Shown here piece by piece: positions 1 through 6,798 of a DNA stretch of 6,817 nt; the stretch's first letter is position 1, and each line of letters begins with the position of its first letter. A program made the translations under genes and the position numbers. Source of the DNA: Cyclobacteriaceae bacterium. Its GTDB lineage: Bacteria > Bacteroidota > Bacteroidia > Cytophagales > Cyclobacteriaceae. The DNA lies in the NCBI GenBank assembly GCA_029882725.1, contig JAOUKG010000145.1, positions 1 to 6,817 on the forward strand, in the 5' to 3' direction. The notes beneath the pieces are model-generated. The model was not told the DNA's origin, did no database searches, and worked only from the letters and a program-made list of their open reading frames with translations.

Positions 1-1
1 C

Positions 2-865
2 TTTGTGGCACCACGACATATGAGAGCTATTAAAGAAACCGGCAATACACTCATTGCTGCTTTGGATCCACATGACAATGTTGGAGTACTAGACAGCTAC
101 TTTCCCAATACTGATTTTTTTACTGAATTCGAAAGGTTTGACCGGCATCTTGAAAAATTAAGAAGAGGCGGAAATCAAATTGATTATATAAGCATCTGTT
201 CCCCCAATTACCTACACGATGCACACATTCGTTTTGCTTTACGACATGGAGCCGATGCCATTTGTGAAAAACCTTTGGTATTAAATCCCTGGAATCTGGA
301 CGCACTTGAACAAATTGAGCAAGAAACCGGAAAAAAAATCCACACCATTTTACAACTACGATTACACCCTTCTATCCAACAATTGAAGGAAAAAATAAGT
401 CAATCTAGCAATAAACGACATCAGATAGAACTTACCTATATCACTTCAAGAGGAAAATGGTATGATTACAGTTGGAAAGGAGACCTACAAAAATCGGGTG
501 GAGTGGCAACCAATATTGGAGTTCATTTTTTCGATATGCTCATCCATATTTTTGGAAAAGCTCAAAATATTGAAGTAGAGAAACACAACCCTCACATGAC
601 TTCAGGAAATCTCATCCTTGAAAATGCCGACGTGAAGTGGAAACTCAGTATCGACAGTAATGACCTCCCGGAAGAGGCTGTAAAAGAAGGAAAAAGGACC
701 TTTAGAAATATCTCAGTAGATGGAGAAACCCTCGAGTTTAGTGGCGGTTTTGAAGATCTGCACACATCAAGTTATAAACATATTTTAAGTGAGGGAAATT
801 TTGGGATTTCAGAAACAAGAGCCGCAATAGAAATTTGTCATAAGATAAGAACCCTCAGTATTTAG
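2..865 (+). CDS. wbpB: UDP-N-acetylglucosaminuronate 3-dehydrogenase, WbpB/WlbA type (5' end cut by window)
   Basis: This is a Gfo/Idh/MocA-fold NAD-dependent oxidoreductase. The WbpB/WlbA family oxidises C3 of UDP-GlcNAcA in the cytoplasm, making the 3-keto sugar that is then aminated and acetylated toward UDP-2,3-diacetamido uronic acids of O-antigens. The frame is already open at base 2 (Phe-Val-Ala-Pro-Arg-His), which in this family follows the Rossmann glycine motif. About 11 N-terminal residues are therefore missing, and the GTG at 5 is an internal Val rather than a start. Counting that Val as residue 1: SICSPNYLHDAH at 63-74, CEKPLVLNP at 87-95 with the conserved Lys89, LTYITSRGKWY at 143-153, and GGVATNIGVHFFD at 165-177 with His174 and Asp177. 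Lys89 and His174 match the conserved Lys/His pair of the family. The C-terminus ends about 18 residues before that of Pseudomonas WbpB as I recall it. No neighbouring polysaccharide gene lies in the window. The family call is firm; the exact substrate is inferred. Confidence 0.92.
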   Translation, partial: FVAPRHMRAIKETGNTLIAALDPHDNVGVLDSYFPNTDFFTEFERFDRHLEKLRRGGNQIDYISICSPNYLHDAHIRFALRHGADAICEKPLVLNPWNLDALEQIEQETGKKIHTILQLRLHPSIQQLKEKISQSSNKRHQIELTYITSRGKWYDYSWKGDLQKSGGVATNIGVHFFDMLIHIFGKAQNIEVEKHNPHMTSGNLILENADVKWKLSIDSNDLPEEAVKEGKRTFRNISVDGETLEFSGGFEDLHTSSYKHILSEGNFGISETRAAIEICHKIRTLSI

Positions 866-870
866 CAGAA

Positions 871-886
871 AAATAAACGTTTATTT
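871..886. repeat. 16-bp perfect palindrome just after wbpB
   Basis: AAATAAACGTTTATTT is an exact palindrome that begins five bases after the wbpB stop codon. It could form a weak AT-rich hairpin at the 3' end of the transcript, or serve as a symmetric protein-binding site. It has no GC-rich stem and no following T-run, so I do not call it an intrinsic terminator. Confidence 0.5.
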
Positions 887-985
887 CCAGGCTTATGAGT
901 ACAAATTTTTTGAACTATGGGGATAATTCTATAGGAATATCGCATCTTCCCCTCTCACAATGCCGTTAAGTTAAGGGAGATTATT

Positions 986-1114
986 AGCCTTTGTAAGGGC
1001 TATACAAGTCATTCACATGAACAAAGTTTTGGTCTCTCAACTTTGTTTATGACCCCAGAAGGGGTTCGCCTGGTGTTTGGTTATTAACATGACCCACGTA
1101 GGGTGGTAATGAAC
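986..1114. repeat. Cluster of four consecutive hairpins; likely decayed interspersed repeat or structured RNA
   Basis: Four stem-loops follow one another. The first pairs 986-991 with 996-1001 (AGCCTT/AGGGCT, one G-U pair). The second pairs CATGAACAAAGTT (1016-1028) with AACTTTGTTTATG (1039-1051), 13 pairs including one G-U, around a 10-base loop. The third abuts it: ACCCC-AGAA-GGGGT at 1052-1065. The fourth is ACCC/GGGT around ACGTA (1092-1104), with outer pairing of 1080-1086 to 1107-1114 and one bulged base. From memory, adjacent ACCCC/GGGGT and ACCC/GGGT hairpins with AACTTTG arms resemble interspersed REP- or MITE-like repeats of Bacteroidota, but copy number cannot be seen here. The alternative is a small non-coding RNA. 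No open frame or transposase accompanies it. Confidence 0.5.
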
Positions 1115-1123
1115 TTCGATTAA

Positions 1124-1166
1124 AATCTGGATTATTCATGAGGATTCGTTAAGAATAATCCAGATT
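1124..1166. repeat. 14-bp perfect inverted repeat forming a long hairpin
   Basis: AATCTGGATTATTC (1124-1137) is the exact reverse complement of GAATAATCCAGATT (1153-1166), separated by a 15-base loop. The seven-base word GATTAAA also occurs at 1119-1125 and 1163-1169, at the outer edge of each arm. No T-run follows, so terminator function is unlikely. The site could be the terminal inverted repeats of a collapsed small element, an RNA stem, or a binding site. It lies directly after the four-hairpin cluster and may belong to the same element. Confidence 0.55.
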
Positions 1167-1333
1167 AAAGTGTGATGGTTTAGATTCAAAAAAGCTAAAT
1201 AAAGAAGATACTGGTTTACATAAAATAGCCGTCTGAAACAATTATTAGAGTTTTTCACGAAGACAGATAGGTCGTCTAGACTACATTTTAATTAATCTGC
1301 ACTATTTTTTTACCCAACCTATTTATAAAGTAT

Positions 1334-1341
1334 TATATTTG
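1334..1341 (+). promoter_or_regulatory. Bacteroidota-type -7 promoter element for the DinB/ATP-grasp unit
   Basis: TATATTTG matches the TAnnTTTG consensus of the primary sigma factor in Bacteroidota and lies 20 bases before the DinB start codon. That would give a 5' leader of only about 10-15 bases. The matching -33 TTTG element is not clear: only a T-run at 1305-1311 lies at about the right distance. No Shine-Dalgarno sequence precedes the start, as is common in this phylum. Confidence 0.5.
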
Positions 1342-1361
1342 TCGATTAACAAATCTAAAGA

Positions 1362-1880
1362 ATGAATCTTTTTACTGCCACTGAGTCTATACTTTTACAG
1401 TTAAACTTTGTTATTAATAACCTTTCGAGAGAAGAATTCTCAAGGCCTTTAATTTCTCTTAACAACTCTACCATCGGCCAACATATTCGGCATACTGTTG
1501 AATTTTTCATTTGTCTTTTGAATACAGATGAAAATGGGATTGTAAATTATGACAAAAGGGAACACAATAAGGAAATCGAAACAGATAATGAAAAGGCCAG
1601 ATCAGTTTTGTCTGAAATAACATTTAAACTTTCATCAAGTCCTCAAAATATTCCTCTTCAACTGGAAGGATGCTACTCCATTTGCGGAACCGAAAATTAT
1701 TTAGTCGACACAAATCTTTACAGGGAATTGGCTTACAACATAGAACATGCAGTTCACCACATGGCTCTATTAAAGATTGGTCTAACAGAAGTGAAACCTG
1801 CCCTTGAGCTTCCCGCTCATTTTGGTATTGCAGTTTCCACTATAAGGTATAAGAAAGCCGAAGCTGTTCAACCTAAATGA
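1362..1880 (+). CDS. DinB-superfamily putative metal-dependent protein
   Basis: This 172-residue protein has the size and four-helix layout expected of the DinB/YfiT superfamily. The likely metal ligands are visible: TIGQHIRHTVEFF at 37-49 offers His41 and His44 in the second helix, and NIEHAVHHMALLKIG at 126-140 supplies the HxxxH pair His129/His133, with His132 adjacent. A VNYDKREHNKEIETD segment (61-75) and a LPAHFGIAVSTIRY segment near the C-terminus resemble Bacteroidota DinB-like proteins as I remember them. Characterised superfamily members include bacillithiol and mycothiol S-transferases and mycothiol-dependent maleylpyruvate isomerase. The true DNA-damage role of DinB proteins is unknown, and the superfamily should not be confused with DNA polymerase IV. 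No signal peptide or membrane segment is seen. The start is the first ATG after a -7 promoter element. The stop overlaps the next gene's start by four bases, implying translational coupling. Substrate unknown. Confidence 0.8.
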   Translation: MNLFTATESILLQLNFVINNLSREEFSRPLISLNNSTIGQHIRHTVEFFICLLNTDENGIVNYDKREHNKEIETDNEKARSVLSEITFKLSSSPQNIPLQLEGCYSICGTENYLVDTNLYRELAYNIEHAVHHMALLKIGLTEVKPALELPAHFGIAVSTIRYKKAEAVQPK

Positions 1881-2917
1881 AAATCTCTACCTTTCGTATC
1901 TTTTTGATAAAACTGAAAAGTTGGGAATACTGGCCCATTTATTCTGTATATTTTTTTGTGACTCTTTATTGGATATGGTGTTCAATTAAATCTCGCAGTC
2001 CTTTTTATTTTCAAGCTACCAACCCGGGAATTAAAAACGGTGGTTTTGGAGGAGTTTCCAAGTTTAGTATTCTTGAAAAAATACATCAAAAACCCATTTC
2101 ATTACTTTTCGAGTCCTCAGCTTCAATCAATTTCATTGAACAACAAACAAAAAACATGGGTATTTATTATCCATTTATTGCGAAACCCGACGAGGGAGAA
2201 CGTGGTTGGGGAGTAAAGAAAATAAACAATTCCATTGATTTGGAGAACTATCTCCAATGGGTAGAGGTGCCTTTTATTATTCAGGAATTTATTGATTTAC
2301 CTGTAGAAGCCGGGATTTTTTATATACGATATCCTGATAAGGATGAGGGTGAAATAACCAGTATTGTTATAAAAGACATGTTAACTTTAGTAGGAGATGG
2401 CCAATCTTCACTTCTGGAATTGATTCTAAAAAACGACAGAGCGTATCTACAGTTAAAGCGCATTATTACAGAAGGGAAATTCGACTTGAACTTTATACCT
2501 AAAGAAGAAGAAAAAATGGTTCTCAACACTATTGGGAACCATTGTCTGGGAACCATTTTTTTTAATGGAGAAAAACTTAACACTGAAGAAATGAGGAAAA
2601 GTTTTGACCAACTTTCAAAAAATATTGAGGGCTTCTATTACGGACGTTTTGATGTTCGTGCAGCTACTATAGGCGATATCGAGAAAGGAAATGTAAAAAT
2701 TATGGAACTGAATGGCGTAAATTCAGAGCCTGCCCATATCTATCAACCTGGATACTCTTTTATAAAGGGACAAAAATCTTTACTCTTCCACTGGAAAACG
2801 CTATATGAGATTAGTAAAATCAACCGTAAAAAAGGTTATAAATTAATTGGTATCAAAGAAGGAATAAAGGAAGTAAGACGAATTTTCAAATTTAACAAAA
2901 CCTATAAAATCAGATAG
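1877..2917 (+). CDS. ATP-grasp family ligase with hydrophobic N-terminal segment
   Basis: A 346-residue protein of the ATP-grasp fold, which joins a carboxylate, activated as acyl phosphate, to an amine or similar nucleophile. The hydrophobic stretch at about 20-37 (rich in Tyr, Phe, Trp) is a possible membrane anchor, followed by NPGIKNGGFGGVSK (49-62). YPFIAKPDEGERGWGVKKI (98-116) carries the ATP-binding Lys103 and a glycine-rich loop. FIIQEFIDLP (133-142) is the hinge-type strand. VGDGQSSLLELI (172-183) resembles the GDGK.T..ELI segment of cyanophycin synthetase and GshF-type ligases, from memory. GRFDVR (256-261) and MELNG (276-280) supply the expected Mg-binding acidic residues and Asn (Asp259, Glu277, Asn279). 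The C-terminal tail is strongly basic. Databases may label such proteins D-alanine-D-alanine ligase, but the layout does not support that specific role. The ATGA overlap with the DinB gene fixes the start and suggests the two act together. Substrates are unknown. Confidence 0.8.
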   Translation: MKISTFRIFLIKLKSWEYWPIYSVYFFVTLYWIWCSIKSRSPFYFQATNPGIKNGGFGGVSKFSILEKIHQKPISLLFESSASINFIEQQTKNMGIYYPFIAKPDEGERGWGVKKINNSIDLENYLQWVEVPFIIQEFIDLPVEAGIFYIRYPDKDEGEITSIVIKDMLTLVGDGQSSLLELILKNDRAYLQLKRIITEGKFDLNFIPKEEEKMVLNTIGNHCLGTIFFNGEKLNTEEMRKSFDQLSKNIEGFYYGRFDVRAATIGDIEKGNVKIMELNGVNSEPAHIYQPGYSFIKGQKSLLFHWKTLYEISKINRKKGYKLIGIKEGIKEVRRIFKFNKTYKIR

Positions 2918-2931
2918 GCAATACTTTTAAA

Positions 2932-2955
2932 ACCCTTTAAGGGTATTCCGTTTTT
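2932..2955 (+). terminator. Probable intrinsic terminator after the ATP-grasp gene
   Basis: ACCC-TTTAA-GGGT (2932-2944) forms a short hairpin 15 bases after the stop codon, followed six bases later by a five-T run (2951-2955). An alternative longer fold pairs AATAC (2920-2924) with GTATT (2943-2947). The stem is short and the T-run is not immediately adjacent, so termination may be partial. If it works, the oxoprolinase-like gene downstream is transcribed separately. Confidence 0.45.
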
Positions 2956-2991
2956 ATTATTATCAAAATGGCTTTAATTTTCGTGCCTAAA

Positions 2992-3006
2992 GTGTTTTAA
3001 AAACAC
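2992..3006. repeat. 15-base inverted repeat upstream of the oxoprolinase-like gene
   Basis: GTGTTTT and AAAACAC flank one central A, 20 bases before the ATG at 3027. The symmetry and position fit a repressor-type operator or a small hairpin in the 5' leader. A one-mismatch -7 element (TAATTTTC, 2975-2982) lies just upstream, without a clear -33 partner. Chance is also possible in such AT-rich DNA. Confidence 0.3.
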
Positions 3007-3026
3007 AATAAAAAGACCTTACTAAA

Positions 3027-6000
3027 ATGAGTTGGAAACTTTGGATTGATACAGGTGGTACCTTTACAGATTGCATCGGTTTCACCCCTGAAGATGAAAT
3101 AAAACAGTTTAAGGTGCTTAGCAGCAGTTGCCTTCGTGGAAATGTAATTAAGATAATTGATCATAAATCTTTACAGACACAAATAAATTGGCCGCTGGAA
3201 GATAGTATTTTTCGAGGCTACAATATCCGATTTCTTGAAACCGGAAAAACTTTTCTTGTGGATTCAATTGACCCGAAAACAGGAATTGTATTAACTCAAG
3301 AAGTTATTCCTAATGATTTAAAAGGTTTTTTCGAAATTACAGCTAATGAAGAAGTGCCTGTTCTGGCAGCACGTATTCTAACAGCTACACCATTAAATAA
3401 ACCCTTGCCCGAAATTGAATTACGATTGGGCAGTACAAAAGGGACTAACGCACTTCTGGAGAGAAAAGGAGCCAGAACCGCTTTAATTTTGAATGCAGGG
3501 TTTGAAGATTTGTTGGAAATTGGCACTCAACAAAGACCAGATATTTTTGCGCTGAACATAAAAAAAAGAAAGAAATACTACAGTGAAGTTTTCGGATTAA
3601 AAGGACGTCAAGATAAAACAGGTGAAACCCTAATACCCTTTGAAGAACAAGAATGGGAAAATTTATCTTCAAAACTCCTGAAGGGAAATTTTGAGTCGAT
3701 AGCCGTTTCATTTATACATAGTTATAAAAACAACACTCAGGAAGTTGCCTTAAAAAAACAGTTAAACGCAAAAGGCATAGGGCATATTTCTATATCTTCA
3801 GAAATATCCAATTCGGTTAAATATTTAGATCGTACAGAAACCACCGTTATTAATGCCTATCTCGACCCCATCATAAAGGGATATGTAGAAGGTATTGCTG
3901 AAAAAATAAACGGGGATTTTCATATAATGACCAGTGCGGGTGGTATTGTAGATGCGCATAACTTCCTTCCAAAAGATAGTTTGTTAAGTGGCCCGGCAGG
4001 TGGTATAGTTGGAGCTGCCAATTCGGCCAAACTTTCCGGTTTTGAGGAAATCATTACACTGGATATGGGAGGTACCTCTACAGATGTAGCCATTTATCCG
4101 GGTTATTATGATTACCAATATACTACCGAGGTCAATGAAGCCCTTATCCAGGCACCTTCACTCGCCATTGATACAATTGCTGCAGGGGGAGGTTCATTAA
4201 TTTCTTTTGATGGATATACATTGAAAGTAGGCCCTGAAAGTGCGGGAGCGCGTCCTGGTCCGGCTTGTTATGGAGACGGAGGAAAACTTACTGTTACCGA
4301 CGTGAATTTATTATTAGGACGAGTACATCCGGATGTATTTTCAATACCACTTCACATAAACGATTCTTTACAGGCTTTAAACACCCTGAAGGAACAAATG
4401 TTGAGTGTTAATCCAACACCTATAAAAGATTCGGAATTGCTACTGGCTATAATTACCATTGCCAATGAAATGATGGCGGAGGCAATCCGCAAAATATCAT
4501 TGCGTAAGGGGCATGACCCAACAGCCTTTGCACTTTTAGCTTTCGGCGGAGCTGGGGGCCAACATGCCTGTGGTGTGGCAGAAATTCTTGGAATAAAAAA
4601 AATTATTATCCCTTATCAGGCAGGCGTACTAAGTGCAAGGGGAATTGGCGATTCAGAAATCGAACTCTTTAAAAACAAACAAATACTCGATTTACACGAA
4701 AATTGTATTACCAATATCAATGATTGGACCCAAGAATTGGAAAATGAAGTATTGGATACTCTAAAAAGTAAATACAAAAAAGCCGGCTATATAAGAAACA
4801 AATGGATATACATGCGTTTCAGAGGACAGGAAAATACATTGGAAATCGATCTAAATAAAGAAGATCTTAATAGCCAATTTAAAGAGGCTTATGTAAATTA
4901 TTATGGACACTGGATTGAAAACCTTCCTATAGAAATTGAGTCCATTAAAGTAGTTGGAGCTATTTCAGAAAAAAAGGAGGATAAAATTGATATACCAGTA
5001 AAATGGTATATTCCAAAACCTGAGGGAACATTTACAACCCCATTAGGTGTTCAAACTCCTTATTTTATTTGGGAAAAATTAAAACCAGGTGCATTAATAG
5101 AAACCGGAGGGTTATTGATTTCCTCGAATAGTACCGTACATATTCCAAAAGGGTGGAAAATGGAAATCGACGGTAATGATTCGGCTATTTTAAACTTAAG
5201 TAATGAAACTACAACAACCCAATCTTTTAACAGCAAAGAAGTAGAATTGGAATTGTTTACCAATCGCTTCCGCGGAATTGTAGACGAAATGGGGGCTATA
5301 CTTCAACGATCCTCCTTTTCGGTTAACATTAGGGAAAGACTCGATTTTTCTTGTGCATTGATGGATCACAAGGGCGAATTGATAGTGAATGCACCACATA
5401 TTCCGGTACATTTAGGAAGTATGGGGGTGTGCGTAAGAGAGGTTATAAAGACATTGGAATTAGCAGAAGGAGATGTTTGTATAACAAACCACCCTGCATT
5501 TGGAGGTTCGCATTTGCCTGATGTTACTCTAATTGCTCCTTGCTACCATAAGGGTGAATTGGTGGGATATCTTGCAAACAGAGCTCATCATGCTGAAATT
5601 GGTGGGAATAGTCCTGGTTCGATGCCTGCCGATGCCCGTATCCTTACGGAAGAGGGTGTGGTTATTTATCCTCAGTATTTGATAAAAGATGGAAAAGCAC
5701 ATTGGAATAAAATAAATGACCTTCTTTGTTTGGCTAAATATCCAAGTAGGTCTGTTGCAGAAAACCTCGCTGATTTACGAGGTGCTCTAGCATCTATAAA
5801 GGCAGGATTATCCAAATGGAAAGATTTACTAAATCACTTTGGTACTGAAAAAATCAAGGAACAAACCAATAGTATCAAACTACATGCCTGGGCACACATG
5901 GAAACTGCAATAAAAGAGGGTCGTATAATGGAAGGGTCGGCCATTGAAAAGTTAGATGATGGTTCAATAATTAATGTAAAAATTTATCGAAACAACAAAA

Positions 6001-6773
6001 AGTGGGTTTTCGATTTCACAGGCACATCCAAAGTTCATTCCGAAAACCTCAATGCTACGCCGGCCATTGTAAGAAGTGCTGTTTTGTATGTTCTAAGGTG
6101 TGTCATAGACCAACCCATTCCACTTAATGAAGGATTACTAAAAAATGTGGAGTTGATAATTCCTGAAAACACTTTATTAAATCCTAAATTTGATACAGAT
6201 GCAGACAAATGTCCGGCCGTAGTAGGTGGCAATACAGAAATAAGTCAACGATTAACGGATACACTTTTCAAAGCAATGAGAGTGGTTGCCTCTAGTCAGG
6301 GTACTATGAATAACTTTTTGTTTGGAAATGAACAATTTGGCTATTACGAAACAATATGCGGAGGCTCCGGAGCCGGCAACGGATTTAATGGGGCAAGTGG
6401 GGTGCACACTCACATGACTAATACAAGAATTACCGACCCGGAAATCCTGGAATGGAGGTATCCTGTATTATTGAATGAATTCAGTATTAGAAAGAATAGC
6501 GGAGGTAAAGGAAAATGGTATGGAGGGGAAGGAATAATAAGAAACATAACCTTTACAAGGCCCGTTACAGTTACGCTATTGTCTCAACATAGAGTAGAAG
6601 AACCGTATGGTATTGATGGAGGCCAGAACGGTAAAACAGGAGAACAATTTAAAATATTAAAAGACGGAAACCGAAAAGAATTGGCAGGGAAATTCACCCA
6701 ATTTTTTGATGCGGGCGAGGGTATAGAAATACAAACCCCGGGTGGGGGAGGATTTTTGGAAACGATATTGTAG
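3027..6773 (+). CDS. 5-oxoprolinase/hydantoinase family protein, HyuA-HyuB fusion
   Basis: A 1248-residue cytoplasmic protein, close in length to eukaryotic 5-oxoprolinase (about 1290), joining both hydantoinase subunits. The HyuA half (1 to ~717) has an ASKHA ATP-binding fold: WIDTGGTFTDCIG (6-18), LGSTKGTNALLERKGAR (134-150), TSAGGIVDA (302-310), SGPAGGIVGA (321-330), LDMGGTSTDVA (345-355) and AFGGAGGQHACGVAEILG (505-522). A Ser/Thr/Asn-rich linker (~722-737) leads to HyuB (~738-1246): LELFTNRFRGIVDEMG (741-756), NHPAFGGSHLPD (821-832), NRAHHAEIGG (851-860), PGSMPA (863-868), FDFTGTS (995-1001), NTRITDPEILEWRYP (1132-1146) and TPGGGG (1237-1242). The family opens lactam rings such as 5-oxoproline or hydantoins with ATP hydrolysis. 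About 60-70 extra residues lie between the first phosphate loop and the TKGTNALLE motif. I recall this trait from uncharacterised Planctomycetes/Bacteroidota homologues, so the substrate is uncertain. The start is the ATG just before the first motif. The stop lies in a palindromic repeat. Confidence 0.88.
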   Translation: MSWKLWIDTGGTFTDCIGFTPEDEIKQFKVLSSSCLRGNVIKIIDHKSLQTQINWPLEDSIFRGYNIRFLETGKTFLVDSIDPKTGIVLTQEVIPNDLKGFFEITANEEVPVLAARILTATPLNKPLPEIELRLGSTKGTNALLERKGARTALILNAGFEDLLEIGTQQRPDIFALNIKKRKKYYSEVFGLKGRQDKTGETLIPFEEQEWENLSSKLLKGNFESIAVSFIHSYKNNTQEVALKKQLNAKGIGHISISSEISNSVKYLDRTETTVINAYLDPIIKGYVEGIAEKINGDFHIMTSAGGIVDAHNFLPKDSLLSGPAGGIVGAANSAKLSGFEEIITLDMGGTSTDVAIYPGYYDYQYTTEVNEALIQAPSLAIDTIAAGGGSLISFDGYTLKVGPESAGARPGPACYGDGGKLTVTDVNLLLGRVHPDVFSIPLHINDSLQALNTLKEQMLSVNPTPIKDSELLLAIITIANEMMAEAIRKISLRKGHDPTAFALLAFGGAGGQHACGVAEILGIKKIIIPYQAGVLSARGIGDSEIELFKNKQILDLHENCITNINDWTQELENEVLDTLKSKYKKAGYIRNKWIYMRFRGQENTLEIDLNKEDLNSQFKEAYVNYYGHWIENLPIEIESIKVVGAISEKKEDKIDIPVKWYIPKPEGTFTTPLGVQTPYFIWEKLKPGALIETGGLLISSNSTVHIPKGWKMEIDGNDSAILNLSNETTTTQSFNSKEVELELFTNRFRGIVDEMGAILQRSSFSVNIRERLDFSCALMDHKGELIVNAPHIPVHLGSMGVCVREVIKTLELAEGDVCITNHPAFGGSHLPDVTLIAPCYHKGELVGYLANRAHHAEIGGNSPGSMPADARILTEEGVVIYPQYLIKDGKAHWNKINDLLCLAKYPSRSVAENLADLRGALASIKAGLSKWKDLLNHFGTEKIKEQTNSIKLHAWAHMETAIKEGRIMEGSAIEKLDDGSIINVKIYRNNKKWVFDFTGTSKVHSENLNATPAIVRSAVLYVLRCVIDQPIPLNEGLLKNVELIIPENTLLNPKFDTDADKCPAVVGGNTEISQRLTDTLFKAMRVVASSQGTMNNFLFGNEQFGYYETICGGSGAGNGFNGASGVHTHMTNTRITDPEILEWRYPVLLNEFSIRKNSGGKGKWYGGEGIIRNITFTRPVTVTLLSQHRVEEPYGIDGGQNGKTGEQFKILKDGNRKELAGKFTQFFDAGEGIEIQTPGGGGFLETIL

Positions 6774-6798
6774 AGACGTAGCATGCTACGTCTCCACA
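6769..6798. repeat. Near-perfect 30-bp palindrome (REP/MITE-like) covering the stop codon
   Basis: Arms 6769-6783 and 6784-6798 are reverse complements at 14 of 15 positions. The single A/C mismatch is 6772 against 6795. The inner 22 bases (6773-6794, half-site GAGACGTAGCA) are an exact palindrome with no loop bases. The TAG stop of the oxoprolinase-like gene (6771-6773) falls inside the left arm. From memory, very similar GTAGAGACGTAGCA hairpins occur as abundant interspersed repeats in Bacteroidota and cyanobacteria. This copy could also help terminate transcription, though no T-run follows. The remaining 19 bases of the window hold only a C-rich run and nothing identifiable. Confidence 0.75.

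Larger units (their letters stand above)
866..1361. other. 496-bp non-coding gap rich in stem-loops
   Basis: No credible reading frame is present on either strand. The stretch separates the polysaccharide gene from the DinB/ATP-grasp pair. It holds a 16-bp palindrome (871-886), four hairpins in a row (986-1114), a 14-bp inverted repeat (1124-1166) and a -7 promoter element (1334-1341). Bases 887-985 and 1167-1330 show nothing I can name apart from minor short palindromes, such as GTCTAGAC at 1274-1281. The gap is long for a genome whose genes are otherwise tightly packed. That fits an insertion of repeat DNA or an RNA-encoding segment. Confidence 0.8.

Noticed and set aside
5..7. GTG as the start codon of the first gene
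   Set aside because: The frame is open to the window edge and the family has about a dozen residues, including the Rossmann glycine motif, before this Val. The gene is cut by the window.
1061..1070. GGGGTTCGCC as the T-arm of a tRNA
   Set aside because: No acceptor stem, anticodon arm or D-arm can be placed around it, and the G-run is better explained by the ACCCC-AGAA-GGGGT hairpin.
1138..1152. Five-codon frame in the hairpin loop as a leader peptide
   Set aside because: It has no regulatory codon run, lies over 200 bases before the next gene, and no attenuator-type alternative fold with a T-run follows.
986..1166. CRISPR array
   Set aside because: The hairpins differ in sequence and spacing, and no direct repeat of constant length with spacers is present.
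2975..2982. TAATTTTC as a confident promoter of the oxoprolinase-like gene
   Set aside because: It misses the final G of the TAnnTTTG consensus and has no clear TTTG partner upstream, so it is only mentioned and not listed.
3296..3711. Antisense open frames over the oxoprolinase-like gene
   Set aside because: They lie opposite a strongly conserved coding region, resemble no known protein, and carry no start signals. The same holds for the minus-strand frames at 120-305, 2320-2583, 5060-5411, 6035-6232 and 6584-6784.
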